This document shows, one piece after another, positions 16,161-24,995 of a stretch of 64,000 nucleotides of DNA. The notes beneath the pieces were generated by a model. The model was not told the DNA's origin. It saw only the letters and a list, made by a program, of their open reading frames with translations, and made no database searches. This stretch comes from SB15 sp964639245 (lineage in GTDB: Bacteria > Chloroflexota > Anaerolineae > Aggregatilineales > J027). Location: assembly GCA_964639245.1 (NCBI GenBank), contig CAZXCU010000016.1, forward strand, positions 60,175-124,174, written 5' to 3'. Position 1 is the first letter of the stretch. Each line of letters starts with the position of its first letter. A program made the position numbers and the translations under genes.

Positions 16161-17768
16161 TTAATCCGCCGCTGAAACTGCGGCAGCAACATTACTCTCA
16201 GAGGAATTCATCGATTCAGGTGCTTCGCCGGGGCGCTGCACTTTGGAAGGCAGCAAAATCAGTACCAGCACCGACGAAATCGCCATAATCGTCGCCCCGA
16301 TGAACATGGCAGTCGTCATACCATCCACAAACGCAACATTGGCGGTATCCAAAATAAGGGCGCGCATCTCTGCCGGCATTTGAGGATCACCCGCCACAAT
16401 ATGGGCGGCTTGAATACTGTCGGAAATCGCCTCAAGGGCCGATTGGGGCAGCATTGGCAGTTGAGATCCAAGTTTTTCCACCCCATCTTGATAGGCATTG
16501 TTCATAATGGTGCCGAGAATAGCCACTCCCATCGCCCCACCCAGTTCGCGGGTGGTATCGTTCATCGCAGAGCCAATGCCTGCTTTGTTTTCTGGCACAG
16601 ACCCCATCACCGAATCCGTCGCGGGACTCACCGCCAACCCCAACCCACTCGACATGATGACCATACCGACTACAATTTCACTGTATGGGCTGTTTTCATC
16701 GTACATTTGCGACATATAGAACAGGCCACAAGCCGCGATAATCACGCCCAGTGCAACCGTGTATTTTGTCCCTATTTTGGCGCTCACGCGGGCAGAAATC
16801 GCCGCGCTAAACGCCATTGCCACCGCCAGTGGTACAATCCGAATGCCGGCTTCTAAGGCGGTGTACCCACGCACGGTTTGCATATATTGGCTGAGGAAAA
16901 AGACCGACCCGAACAAACTAAACATGATGAGCGCCAGCGCGGTGTTTGCCCCGGTGAAAGACATATTGCGGAAGAAATGCAAGGGCAGCATCGGGGTAGG
17001 CGTGTAGCTTTCCCATGCGGCAAACAGACCGAGCAGCACCACCGCCGCTGCAAATGCCATCACCGTTTGTTGGTCTGTCCAACTGGTTTCACCTGCGTGA
17101 ATGATCCCGTATACTAGCGCGAATAAGCCCGTCATGGACAGCAGCGCACCGGGAACATCAATGGCAGGGGCTTCTTCGTCCCGCGATTCGCGCAGGAAAT
17201 ATTGCCCACCCGCCAACGCAACCACAATGACGGGCAGATTCACATAGAAAACCGAGTGCCAACTGTAACTTTCCAGCAGCAGCCCTCCCACCACCGGGCC
17301 AATCCCAACGCCTAACCCGAAAACCGCCGCCCACAGCGCAATCGCTTGGGAACGTTCATGGACGGGGAAAGAAGCGGTAATGAGCGACAGGGTAGCAGGC
17401 ATGATAATTGCTGCGCCCATTCCCAAAAATGCGCGAGAGGCAATCAGTAGGTCGGTTGAATTGGAAAGCGCGGCAGCCAGCGACCCGATGCCAAACAGCA
17501 CAAGGCCAATCTGCAACCAGAGTTTGCGCCCATATCTATCGCCGATAGCCCCCATCGTGAGCAGCAGCGCCGCAAATACCAGCACATAAGCATCAATAAT
17601 CCATTGTAGCTCGCTGGAACTTGCCCCCAAATCCCGTGAAATAGACGGAATCGCGGTGTTCAAAATCGTGTTGTCAAGGCTAATCACCAGCAGGGAAATC
17701 GCAATAAATAGCATCCCCCACCACCGCGTTTCATAGCCCGGTAAATCCTCAATCCGTTGTTTTTCCAT
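16161..17768 (-). CDS. DHA2-family MFS drug exporter (EmrB/QacA type)
   Basis: 535 aa from the ATG at 17768, which has TTGGAGGAG 11 nt upstream; the ATG at 17792 has none. There are fourteen hydrophobic segments, the usual number for DHA2. Motif D1 is LDNTILNTAIPSI near TM1, motif A is GAIGDRYGRK, and the antiporter motif region reads GLGVGIGPVVGG. It exports hydrophobic drugs or biocides in exchange for protons across the inner membrane. The TetR gene sits 57 bp upstream on the same strand, so the pair is likely one self-regulated operon. Confidence 0.9.
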   Translation of the reverse strand: MEKQRIEDLPGYETRWWGMLFIAISLLVISLDNTILNTAIPSISRDLGASSSELQWIIDAYVLVFAALLLTMGAIGDRYGRKLWLQIGLVLFGIGSLAAALSNSTDLLIASRAFLGMGAAIIMPATLSLITASFPVHERSQAIALWAAVFGLGVGIGPVVGGLLLESYSWHSVFYVNLPVIVVALAGGQYFLRESRDEEAPAIDVPGALLSMTGLFALVYGIIHAGETSWTDQQTVMAFAAAVVLLGLFAAWESYTPTPMLPLHFFRNMSFTGANTALALIMFSLFGSVFFLSQYMQTVRGYTALEAGIRIVPLAVAMAFSAAISARVSAKIGTKYTVALGVIIAACGLFYMSQMYDENSPYSEIVVGMVIMSSGLGLAVSPATDSVMGSVPENKAGIGSAMNDTTRELGGAMGVAILGTIMNNAYQDGVEKLGSQLPMLPQSALEAISDSIQAAHIVAGDPQMPAEMRALILDTANVAFVDGMTTAMFIGATIMAISSVLVLILLPSKVQRPGEAPESMNSSESNVAAAVSAAD

Positions 17769-17825
17769 CGCGGCTTTCTCCTCCAAGATCATGTCTGATT
17801 GGTCAATTGGAAAATAAAAATAGGC

Positions 17826-18398
17826 TTATCGCCCACAGGCAATTAAATTTGCCGTTAATTCTAAGAAATCTTCTTCAGGGAGATGCACGACTTGGCGCAA
17901 GTCCATGCTAATAAAATATTGAGCATAACCCACAAAGCTACACACAATTTGCCAAGAAATTTTTTCCGCTTCCTCATGATCCGAAATAAAGCGATTCACT
18001 TCATCTGTCAACGCTTCGTGAAAAGCAATTTGTTTATTGTGCAGCATGGTCTGTTCTTTGGCGTTAAAGTTAGGATATTCCGAAATAACCCAGCGCAACC
18101 GATGCACTAAGTGTTCGGCATGACCCATCATTCCGCGTCCAAACCGGATAATTAATTCCCTTAAGGAAGTGGCATTTTCGCAGCTTTTAATAATTTCTAT
18201 CATCTCCGGCAGATAAACGTGTAAGACTTCTTGTAAAATTTCTTCTTTACCCTCTTTGAAGTGATAATACAAGGCAGCTTTGGTGCAGCCAACCGCATCG
18301 GCAATCTGTTGAATCGAAGTGCCAGCGTAGCCCTGTTTCAAAAAAAGCTCACTCGCTGCTTCAATCATTTCTTCGCGGCGGTTAACACGTTCAGTCAT
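17826..18398 (-). CDS. TetR/AcrR-family repressor
   Basis: 190 aa. The N-terminal helix-turn-helix is typical: REEMIEAASELFLKQGYAGTSIQQIADAVGCTKAALYYHFKEGKEEIL. The rest is a helical ligand-binding domain. It is upstream of the DHA2 exporter on the same strand and is followed by a 16-bp imperfect palindrome in its own promoter region. That arrangement fits autorepression and drug-induced release, as in QacR/AcrR systems. The ligand is unknown. Confidence 0.9.
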   Translation of the reverse strand: MTERVNRREEMIEAASELFLKQGYAGTSIQQIADAVGCTKAALYYHFKEGKEEILQEVLHVYLPEMIEIIKSCENATSLRELIIRFGRGMMGHAEHLVHRLRWVISEYPNFNAKEQTMLHNKQIAFHEALTDEVNRFISDHEEAEKISWQIVCSFVGYAQYFISMDLRQVVHLPEEDFLELTANLIACGR

Positions 18399-18411
18399 CG
18401 AAATCCACTTA

Positions 18412-18427
18412 CTTACCGTTCGTTAAG
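18412..18427. promoter_or_regulatory. Likely TetR operator palindrome
   Basis: CTTACCGTTCGTTAAG is a near-perfect 16-bp inverted repeat located 14-29 bp upstream of the TetR start codon, where repressor binding would block transcription. Confidence 0.6.
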
Positions 18428-18533
18428 CAAAGCATAAGTCCAACTTTTCACGAAGTCAAGCCCTGTGTTGGCAAATTTTAATTTTTAGCGGCATTATTAA
18501 GCGCTACAGCAAATTTTTTGAGGGTTCTTTATC

Positions 18534-19826
18534 ATGAGTCAGTCGAGTGAAGTTATTGCACGTCACAAAAAATATATGTTTCCGGCTGTAACTCCCTATT
18601 TTGGGGAAGATGCCGTCGTTATTTCTCACGCCAAAGATCAATATGTCTGGGATGTAGAAGGCAATAAATATTTAGACTTTTTTGGTGGGGTATTGACCGT
18701 TTCCATTGGTCATTGCAACGAGGAGGTCAATGCTCGAATCATCGAACAGTTGAACAAAGTCCAACATACCTCCACCCTCTACGTCAACGAAATCATGGTG
18801 AATCTGGCGGAAAAAGTCGCTGAAATTACGCCCGGACGTTTGCAGATGTGCTATTTCACCAATAGCGGAACAGAAGCCAACGAAACCGCCATTATGGCAG
18901 CGCGGATGTACACCGGACAGCGGGACATTATCGCCCTGCGTCATGCGTATTCAGGCCGTTCAATGACCGCGATGTCCTTAAGTGGGCATGGCACATGGCG
19001 TTTGGGCGGGGTGGTTGACCCGCATGTGCGCCACGTTCGCAGTCCCTATGCGTACCGCGCCCCCAAAGGCATGTCCGAAGAAGCCTTCCTCGATTTTCTG
19101 GTGGAAGATTTTCAGGAAGTGCTAGCCACCACCACCAACGGCAAAATTGCGGGTTTTATCGCTGAAACTATTCAAGGGGTAGGCGGATTTATCGTTCCAC
19201 CGGCTGAATATTTCAAACGGGTGATTCCGCTGGTGAAAGCCGCCGGCGGGGTGTTTATTTGCGACGAAGTGCAAGCGGGCTGGGGTCGGACAGGCAAATA
19301 CATGAATGGGATTGAACACTGGGGTGTAGAACCAGACATCATGACCTTTGCGAAAGGCATGGCAAATGGTGCGCCGATTGGTTGTACGATTGCCACCCCT
19401 GAAATTGCTGCCGCCGTGCAAGGGTTGACTTTTGCGACCTTCGGTGGAAATCCGGTGACAATGGCTGCCGCACTCGCCACCATTGAATACATCGAAAAAC
19501 ATAACTTGGTTGACAATGCCGATGTTCAGGGAACGACCTTCCGCAAAAATCTCGAAGATTTGCAATCTGAATTTAATTTCATCGGCGATGTACGTGGCAT
19601 GGGCTTGATGCAAGCGATGGAAATTATTGTACCGGGAACGGACAAACAACCCGATGCTGCCCGTGCAACCGCCATCACTGTGGCTGCCCGCAAACATGGC
19701 TTGATGATTGGCAAAGGCGGCTTGTATGGCAATATTGTCCGTATGTCTCCCCACTTAAATGTCAGCGCCGAAGATATGGAAGATGGCTGCCAGCGTCTGG
19801 CAAAAGCGCTCGCGGATGTAGGTTAG
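18534..19826 (+). CDS. Class III PLP-dependent aminotransferase (AGXT2-like)
   Basis: 430 aa, cytosolic. Class III hallmarks are intact: FTNSGTEANETAIMAAR (PLP phosphate region), ICDEVQAGWGRTGKY (Asp that contacts the PLP nitrogen), and TFAKGMANGAPIG with the Schiff-base Lys. Among class III enzymes the HAYSGRSMTAMSLSG stretch and the length resemble alanine-glyoxylate/4-aminobutyrate-type aminotransferases. Substrate is not certain. It is a single gene with its own terminator. Confidence 0.88.
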   Translation: MSQSSEVIARHKKYMFPAVTPYFGEDAVVISHAKDQYVWDVEGNKYLDFFGGVLTVSIGHCNEEVNARIIEQLNKVQHTSTLYVNEIMVNLAEKVAEITPGRLQMCYFTNSGTEANETAIMAARMYTGQRDIIALRHAYSGRSMTAMSLSGHGTWRLGGVVDPHVRHVRSPYAYRAPKGMSEEAFLDFLVEDFQEVLATTTNGKIAGFIAETIQGVGGFIVPPAEYFKRVIPLVKAAGGVFICDEVQAGWGRTGKYMNGIEHWGVEPDIMTFAKGMANGAPIGCTIATPEIAAAVQGLTFATFGGNPVTMAAALATIEYIEKHNLVDNADVQGTTFRKNLEDLQSEFNFIGDVRGMGLMQAMEIIVPGTDKQPDAARATAITVAARKHGLMIGKGGLYGNIVRMSPHLNVSAEDMEDGCQRLAKALADVG

Positions 19827-19842
19827 ATTTCACCATGTAAAG

Positions 19843-19868
19843 GCAAGGGGATTAGCCCCTTGTCTTAC
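19843..19868 (+). terminator. Intrinsic terminator-like hairpin after the aminotransferase
   Basis: CAAGGGG / CCCCTTG (19844-19862, 5-nt loop) followed by TCTTA. The stem is strong but the T-tract is weak. Confidence 0.6.
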
Positions 19869-19915
19869 AAACACTACAGGCCAGCATCCCATTTTTAGAA
19901 AAACACCCCTCAGCA

Positions 19916-19921
19916 TATAAT
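19916..19921 (+). promoter_or_regulatory. -10 element upstream of the sortase gene
   Basis: A perfect TATAAT about 33 bp before the sortase start codon. No good -35 box is seen at the expected distance. Confidence 0.4.
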
Positions 19922-19953
19922 AGCAAGGGTTGGTTAGTGAGCAGGGAAATCTT

Positions 19954-20769
19954 ATGCGTCAGCGTGCCATTTTTCTTGGAATTTTTATTGTATCGGTGCT
20001 ACTTATCTGGGGAATTGGCTATGTCCTGATAGAATCGCTGTTGGAAGACGAGGCTTCAGTTGCAGATGTGCTGCCAACTATCACCACCACCCCGCGTCCC
20101 ACCCGTGAGGATGTGCCGGAAATTGTTGCGGGTCGCCCAACCCCCACCACCCCACCGACGTTTACCCCGCCACCGCCGACAGCGACACCTGAACTAAGTC
20201 CGACTCCGACCTTAACCGCGACTCCGGCCTTTACCCTGAGCGCCTTAGAAATTAACCCGCTTGGTAATCCCGAGACTACTCCCGAACCCACAATTGTGAT
20301 TACGCCAGATCCAAGCCTTGCTGCCGGGGGCGCATATCCCATTCAACTGGCAATTCCCGAAGCGGATATCAATGCGGCGGTGCTGGTTGTGGGGGACGAT
20401 TTCAACACCAATATCATTACCCCGCGTGAAGAAGCTGGATATTACGTCCGCACACCCAAAATCGGCTCTGGCGGAAATACGGTTATTGTCGGGCATGTCT
20501 ATCCGGGGCGGGTCTTTAATAATTTGTTGGATGTGCAAATCGGGCAGGTTATCCGGGTCACGGATGAATATTACGAAGACCACTACTACGAAATTCAGGA
20601 AATTGTCCGTTTCCCCTACGAATCCGGTACGCAGGCCGATATTGAACTGGGCTTTGCGTACATTTTTGAAAACACCGTGGAACGGTTGACCCTTGTCACC
20701 TGCTATCCTGAATATGACTGGACACATCGATTTGTGGTACGGGCCATTCCCATTCCTAAGCCGGAGTGA
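19954..20769 (+). CDS. Sortase family protein with Thr/Pro linker
   Basis: 271 aa from the ATG at 19954 (GCAGGGA upstream); the TTG at 19930 lies before the ribosome site. There is one N-terminal anchor (AIFLGIFIVSVLLIWGIGYV), then a ~90-residue Thr/Pro linker, then a C-terminal sortase domain with IPEADINAAVLVV, VIVGHVYPG (catalytic His), TLVTCYPEYDWTHRFVVRA (catalytic Cys and Arg). All three catalytic residues are present. It would act outside the membrane. No LPxTG-type substrate was seen in the window. The following M28 lipoprotein gene begins almost at its stop. Confidence 0.85.
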   Translation: MRQRAIFLGIFIVSVLLIWGIGYVLIESLLEDEASVADVLPTITTTPRPTREDVPEIVAGRPTPTTPPTFTPPPPTATPELSPTPTLTATPAFTLSALEINPLGNPETTPEPTIVITPDPSLAAGGAYPIQLAIPEADINAAVLVVGDDFNTNIITPREEAGYYVRTPKIGSGGNTVIVGHVYPGRVFNNLLDVQIGQVIRVTDEYYEDHYYEIQEIVRFPYESGTQADIELGFAYIFENTVERLTLVTCYPEYDWTHRFVVRAIPIPKPE

Positions 20770-20786
20770 AGTTTAGGGGAATGGGT

Positions 20787-22244
20787 TTGAATAAGCAGGT
20801 TTTAGGACGGGTAGGGATATTTTTTTTGTTGGCAATCCCACTTTTTGCGGCGTGTAATGGGCCGGAAGAAGTCATTTTGCCTACCGAATATATTGTCCCC
20901 ACTTCGACCCCTTCGAACACCCCGACACTGACTTTGACTGCATCGCCCACCAGCACCTTAACGGCAACTCCGACAATTACCCCGACACCGACCCAAACCG
21001 CAACACTCACTGAAACTCCCACACCCACCATCACACCCTCTTTAACCCCTGCTCCCACTCTGACTCCCATGCCGCGCCTGACCAAATTTGAGGAATTGGC
21101 CTTGAAGATAGACCGCGCTGGCATTATGCGAACCATTGCTGATTTACAAAATTTTGGTACACGCAATACCAACTCCGCACAGTACGAGCAACCGACCATC
21201 GGCGTGATTGCTGCTCGTCAATATTTATTTGCCCGGATGAATCAAATTGCTGCTAACTGCGCTTCTCAAGCATTTGTCGAATTGAATAATTTCACCCTTT
21301 TTTACCGCGAAGTGACCACCGCCCAGGCCAATATTGTGGCGAAAGTGGAAGGTACCAATCCATCGCTGGGGGTCATGGTCATTGGCGCACATTACGACAC
21401 AATTTCCAGAGAAGCCCCGAACGACCCCCTCAATTCGCAGCCCGGTGCAGATGACAATGGCAGTGGGGTTTCGGCAACATTGGAACTGATGCGGCTTATA
21501 TGTCTTGAACCGCGTCCGCAAACCGTCGCTTTTGTCTTATTTGCGGCGGAGGAAAATGTTATTAATGGCGAAGGGCGGCAGGGCAGCCAGCAGTTTGTTT
21601 ATAGCTATTTACCCCGCACCAATTGGAATGTGGTGGGGATGGTCAATGTGGACACCATTGGGTCTGCCACCGATGAACGTGGCAATATTATTGATACTTA
21701 TGCGTTTCTCTACTCTCAAGGCCCAATTAACAGCCCATCCCGCGATTTAGCACGGCGAATTCAAGCTGTGGCTTACGTCCATTTGCCGGATTTTCGCTTG
21801 ATTTTGCAAGACCGCGAAGATCGTGAAAATCGTTGGGGCGACCATATGTCTTTTACCGACGCGGGTTATCCGGCGGTGCGTTTAATTGAAGGGTCAGAAG
21901 ACCCGGTGCGTCAGGATTCCGAACGCGATTTGCTGAATGACCTTGATCCCGATTACCTGATGCAAAATATCAAAGCAATGCTGGCTTACCTCCTGAGTCG
22001 GGGGGATGGTTTTGCACCCCCTAATGATTTACAAATCAACGGTACAACAATTACTTGGACACCCATCCCCGGCGCAGAATCTTATTGGGTGGTGCAGCGG
22101 GTCTCCGGTCAGGATGATTATGATACCTTTACCCAGATCACCGAACCGACCATTACCCTGCCCTCTGGGGCAATTTTTGCGGTGGGAACAGTCGGTAGTA
22201 ACGGGGTTTTAGGTCAACTTTCCCAAGAATATGTTGTTCCCTAA
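20787..22244 (+). CDS. M28-family zinc peptidase, lipoprotein
   Basis: 485 aa from the TTG at 20787, which is 7 nt after AGGGG; the ATG at 20781 is only 1 nt from it. The lipobox is IPLFAAC, then a long Thr/Pro linker. M28 ligands appear in order: GAHYDT (His), GADDNGSGV (Asp), FAAEEN (Glu-Glu), VNVDTIG (Asp), GDHMSFTDAG (His). It is an anchored amino- or carboxypeptidase facing outside. The C-terminal ~70 residues are a beta-rich extension with ITWTPIPGAESYWV, fibronectin-like. It directly follows the sortase gene. Confidence 0.87.
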   Translation: MNKQVLGRVGIFFLLAIPLFAACNGPEEVILPTEYIVPTSTPSNTPTLTLTASPTSTLTATPTITPTPTQTATLTETPTPTITPSLTPAPTLTPMPRLTKFEELALKIDRAGIMRTIADLQNFGTRNTNSAQYEQPTIGVIAARQYLFARMNQIAANCASQAFVELNNFTLFYREVTTAQANIVAKVEGTNPSLGVMVIGAHYDTISREAPNDPLNSQPGADDNGSGVSATLELMRLICLEPRPQTVAFVLFAAEENVINGEGRQGSQQFVYSYLPRTNWNVVGMVNVDTIGSATDERGNIIDTYAFLYSQGPINSPSRDLARRIQAVAYVHLPDFRLILQDREDRENRWGDHMSFTDAGYPAVRLIEGSEDPVRQDSERDLLNDLDPDYLMQNIKAMLAYLLSRGDGFAPPNDLQINGTTITWTPIPGAESYWVVQRVSGQDDYDTFTQITEPTITLPSGAIFAVGTVGSNGVLGQLSQEYVVP

Positions 22245-22314
22245 TTGCCTGTTATAAACTTGGCCTGTTCGACGACTTACCTTGACTTCACACACGCATT
22301 GGGTAGGAGTTTTC

Positions 22315-22869
22315 ATGGACGACGCGCAGTTAGTCCAGCAGGTCAAGAAAAATCTGCAAGGGCAAACCGCTTTCGCGGAGTTGTATCGGCGCTATGTTCG
22401 CGGCGTATATCGCTATTTTCTGGCGCGAGTCGGCAATGAACAGGATGCCCAAGATTTAACCGCCCAGACCTTTTTAACCGCCCTTGAAGCCATCCCCAAT
22501 TTTCGCGGCGACTCCAAATTTTCTACATGGCTGTTTGGCATCGCCCATCACAAATCGGTCGATTATTTCCGCCGTCAAAAACCAACCCTTTCGCTTGACA
22601 GCGCTGAACTGCTCTCCGACCCCAACCCACCCCCCGATGAAACTGTGAGCCAGCGTTTACAGGTAGAGGATGTGCTGCGGGTGATGAAATTGCTCACCCC
22701 GGAAAGGGCAGAAGCGCTTGCTCTGCATAGTTTTGGGAGTTTAAGTGTGGAGGAAATTGCCCGTGTCATGCAAAAAAGCGAGTCCGCCGTTCGGATGTTG
22801 ATTCACCGTGCCATTCAGGATTTACAACAGCGTTTAGCCTATCGGAGTGTGGACAATGAAACCGCCTGA
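22315..22869 (+). CDS. ECF RNA polymerase sigma factor
   Basis: 184 aa from the ATG at 22315 (TAGGAG upstream). Region 2: AELYRRYVRGVYRYFLARVGNEQDAQDLTAQTFLTALE and FRGDSKFSTWLFGIAHHKSVDYFRRQ. Region 4: LSVEEIARVMQKSESAVRMLIHRAIQDL. It directs transcription of an envelope or stress regulon. The gene overlaps the next one by 14 bp; that gene encodes a single-pass membrane protein, a candidate anti-sigma partner. Confidence 0.9.
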   Translation: MDDAQLVQQVKKNLQGQTAFAELYRRYVRGVYRYFLARVGNEQDAQDLTAQTFLTALEAIPNFRGDSKFSTWLFGIAHHKSVDYFRRQKPTLSLDSAELLSDPNPPPDETVSQRLQVEDVLRVMKLLTPERAEALALHSFGSLSVEEIARVMQKSESAVRMLIHRAIQDLQQRLAYRSVDNETA

Positions 22870-23407
22870 ATACACCCCCGAAGAAGTCGCGCTGAAAGCC
22901 GAACTGGAATCGCTAGCACAAACCATTCAGCCTGACCCCAAGTTTTTGGCAGCGTTGGAGAATGAACTCATCCTCGCAGAACTTTTTCAGTCCGCCACGC
23001 CACCTAAAAAACGGGGTGTGCGTTCTTTATATTGGATAGCTGCCTCATTCGCGGCGGTTTTGCTGTGTGTGGGGGGTATTTTTTTCTATATTATTTCTTC
23101 TGACGATGGTAGTTTAGTTATAGGAGGACTCACGGCTACCGCAATTACTCAACACAATCAGGAGATAGAAACCGAAGTTGCCGCGTCCAGAACGGCTGAA
23201 ATTGCCCAAGTTCTCACCCCTACCCCGACGCAATTTTCAGCTACCTTAATGTCGCCGATTCGTTCAACCGCCACGCTTCCCGCGCCGACAGTGGGCGTGA
23301 TTGCGCGCAGCACCGCCACAGCACCATCCCCGCCAACATTCAATTTTTTATCCTTTTTGGCGGAATGGCTGGACGATATATGGTCAAAGATTTTTCGGTT
23401 GGGTTAA
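22856..23407 (+). CDS. Single-pass membrane protein, candidate anti-sigma partner
   Basis: 183 aa, starting inside the ECF sigma gene (overlap 14 bp; CGGAGTG upstream). Cytosolic residues ~1-58 are mixed and charged. One membrane helix (YWIAASFAAVLLCVGGIFFYII) follows, then a Thr/Pro-rich outer region ending FLAEWLDDIWSKIFRLG. No zinc-binding HxxxCxxC anti-sigma motif is present. The anti-sigma role is inferred from position only. The same layout is seen with the second ECF pair at 24995-26566, whose partner also ends in an 'F..LFDSLNRIF' helix. Confidence 0.7.
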   Translation: MKPPEYTPEEVALKAELESLAQTIQPDPKFLAALENELILAELFQSATPPKKRGVRSLYWIAASFAAVLLCVGGIFFYIISSDDGSLVIGGLTATAITQHNQEIETEVAASRTAEIAQVLTPTPTQFSATLMSPIRSTATLPAPTVGVIARSTATAPSPPTFNFLSFLAEWLDDIWSKIFRLG

Positions 23408-23416
23408 ATTGAAGGA

Positions 23417-24334
23417 CTAATCCTGATTAAATGCCCGTTGAATCACCACGCGGTAGGACATGATCGTACCAATGTCATCGCAGGGGGCGGCTTCGAGCTG
23501 GCGGGATGCTGTCCCTGCATTCAAAACCCCTACCGTATAGGTTTCGCCCTGTTCCATCGCAAAATCGGCGTAATCATCTCCGCGTTCGGGTTTGAGTCCC
23601 GTGTAAAAAACTTGGCGCTGCTGGGCATTGTCCCATGTTACCTGTATGGGTGTACCGGGAATCCCTTGCCCATTGGTATCTCGCACATAAATTTCAATCA
23701 GACCACTTAAATTGGTATCGCAATATTGCTCAACAAAGGCTTCCCGAAAAAACGTACCTTCCTCGTTTTCAGGGGTAATGGTCGGGATAGGTGTATTGAT
23801 AGGGGGAGGTTGAATATTCGGGGTGGGGGTTTTGCTGGCAACCGGTGTAATCGTCGTGGTTGGGGTAATGGTGGGGGTGGGGACAACAATCGTAATCGGG
23901 ACAGCCGTATTTGCCAGCGAAATATCACAGGTAGCCACCACCCCTTGCGGTTCATAAATAGCTCGCAAGGTGCGAATGACCTCTAAATTGCTGCGACTGT
24001 TGACCTGCCCCGAACGGGTGAGCGCACAGGCGGTATCTGCCGCCAGTTGAAACGGGTCGCTGTCAGGATCAAGTTCCAGCAATCGGTTAATTACCCGCGC
24101 TAAATCACCAGAAAGGGCATATTCCTGCGCCGCCGCAATTACATAGAGTTGTTGGTCTTCGGGACGTAAATCGCTTGGTTTGGCGTTCCGCACCACAATC
24201 GGGTCAATAATTTGGGTATAAAAAAGCCCGATGCCTATTCCTAAGAGGATTCCCAGAAAAACCCCCGTCCATGAAATAATCATCAGGGGATTTTCGGGTA
24301 GCGGGTCTAAAAATTCGTCGTGTGGTTCACTCAT
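23417..24334 (-). CDS. Membrane-anchored protein with Thr/Pro linker, unknown function
   Basis: 305 aa from the ATG at 24334. Residues ~20-45 are a membrane helix (MIISWTGVFLGILLGIGIGLFY). An extracytoplasmic helical domain has LYVIAAAQEYALSGDLARVINRLLELD. A long linker with VVPTPTITPTTTITP follows, then a ~90-residue beta-rich domain with two Cys (EQYCDTNLSGLIEIYVRD; PCDDIG) resembling a Cna-B/Ig module. It starts 7 bp after the stop of the 148-aa gene. The two share the 'AxxYxxxxxLA-RL-LD' helical pattern. Confidence 0.75.
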   Translation of the reverse strand: MSEPHDEFLDPLPENPLMIISWTGVFLGILLGIGIGLFYTQIIDPIVVRNAKPSDLRPEDQQLYVIAAAQEYALSGDLARVINRLLELDPDSDPFQLAADTACALTRSGQVNSRSNLEVIRTLRAIYEPQGVVATCDISLANTAVPITIVVPTPTITPTTTITPVASKTPTPNIQPPPINTPIPTITPENEEGTFFREAFVEQYCDTNLSGLIEIYVRDTNGQGIPGTPIQVTWDNAQQRQVFYTGLKPERGDDYADFAMEQGETYTVGVLNAGTASRQLEAAPCDDIGTIMSYRVVIQRAFNQD

Positions 24335-24341
24335 AAAATAT

Positions 24342-24788
24342 CTACTGCAAAAATTGATCGCACACGGTGCCGGGACGGTCTGCATAACCGGGAATCTGAC
24401 GACCAAACGAGGCAGAAAGCGAAGCCAGCATACAAATTTCTTCTAATTCCGCCCCTTCTGTCCGGTAACGTTCAGTCACTTCCTGCACCCATGCGGGAAT
24501 ATTATCAATTTGCGGGTCAGTTGCACAATTTTCACCATCCGAACGGAGCGGCAACAAACGGGTGAGGGCGATGTTGCGGGCTTCGTCGCTGTCCGCACTT
24601 ATTTGCAAACGAATATCCGCCTGATACGCCCGTGCGATCATCAGGGTATAGTCTTCTTTGGCTTCTTGGGAAAGCTGGCACATAGCGCTGTTTTCGGCAT
24701 CCACCGGAAACTGCTCCCAGCCTAAATACACCCCCACGCTGATTCCCAGAATGAGTGCTACCAGTAAAGAACCAAAAAAACGTCGCAT
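24342..24788 (-). CDS. Small signal-anchored protein, unknown function
   Basis: 148 aa. An N-terminal anchor (FFGSLLVALILGISVGVYLGW) leads to an external helical domain with YTLMIARAYQADIRLQISADSDEARNIALTRLLPL and three Cys. It resembles the N-terminal domain of the neighbouring 305-aa gene (helix, then 'YxxxxAxxYxLxxDxxxAxxRL'), which suggests duplication. 7 bp separate them. Immediately upstream is the tRNA-Leu terminator. Confidence 0.7.
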   Translation of the reverse strand: MRRFFGSLLVALILGISVGVYLGWEQFPVDAENSAMCQLSQEAKEDYTLMIARAYQADIRLQISADSDEARNIALTRLLPLRSDGENCATDPQIDNIPAWVQEVTERYRTEGAELEEICMLASLSASFGRQIPGYADRPGTVCDQFLQ

Positions 24789-24821
24789 ATGGAAAAAAGT
24801 ATGCTATGATTAGCCCGTGTT

Positions 24822-24863
24822 AATAAAAAACCATCGGGTAAGATTATCTATCTACCCGATGGT
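24822..24863 (-). terminator. Intrinsic terminator of tRNA-Leu
   Basis: Minus strand: ACCATCGGGTA / TACCCGATGGT (24830-24863, 11-bp perfect stem) followed by TTTTTTATT. Confidence 0.92.
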
Positions 24864-24872
24864 CTCTGCAAG

Positions 24873-24954
24873 TGCCGGAGGTGGGAGTCGAACCCACACG
24901 GATTTCTCCACACGAGTTTGAGTCGTGCGCGTCTGCCAGTTCCGCCACTCCGGC
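24873..24954 (-). tRNA. tRNA-Leu (anticodon CAA)
   Basis: Class II tRNA of 82 nt. The acceptor is GCCGGAG/CTCCGGC with discriminator A. The anticodon stem CACGA/TCGTG has loop CTCAAAC (anticodon CAA). A long variable arm (TGGAGAAATCC region) and T arm GTGGG/CCCAC follow. It reads the UUG codon. Confidence 0.94.
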
Positions 24955-24966
24955 AAGTCGCAGAGC

Positions 24967-24995
24967 ATTATACGAAGTCTCTAAGCGGGTGTCAA
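24967..24995 (-). promoter_or_regulatory. Consensus sigma-70 promoter of tRNA-Leu
   Basis: Minus strand TTGACA (24990-24995), 17-nt spacer, TATAAT (24967-24972): a perfect consensus promoter. The -35 box overlaps the first base of the start codon of the divergent ECF sigma gene. Confidence 0.9.

Noticed and set aside
19122..19754. 210-aa minus-strand open frame inside the aminotransferase gene
   Set aside because: Antisense to conserved class III aminotransferase sequence; no ribosome site or recognisable motif.
20019..21199. Tandem 'TPTPT' coding repeats as a DNA repeat or CRISPR-like array
   Set aside because: They are Thr/Pro linkers inside secreted proteins, without fixed spacers or direct-repeat units.
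24872..24994. N-terminal extension of the second ECF sigma gene
   Set aside because: It runs through the tRNA-Leu gene; the ATG at 24995 gives a normal sigma-factor length.
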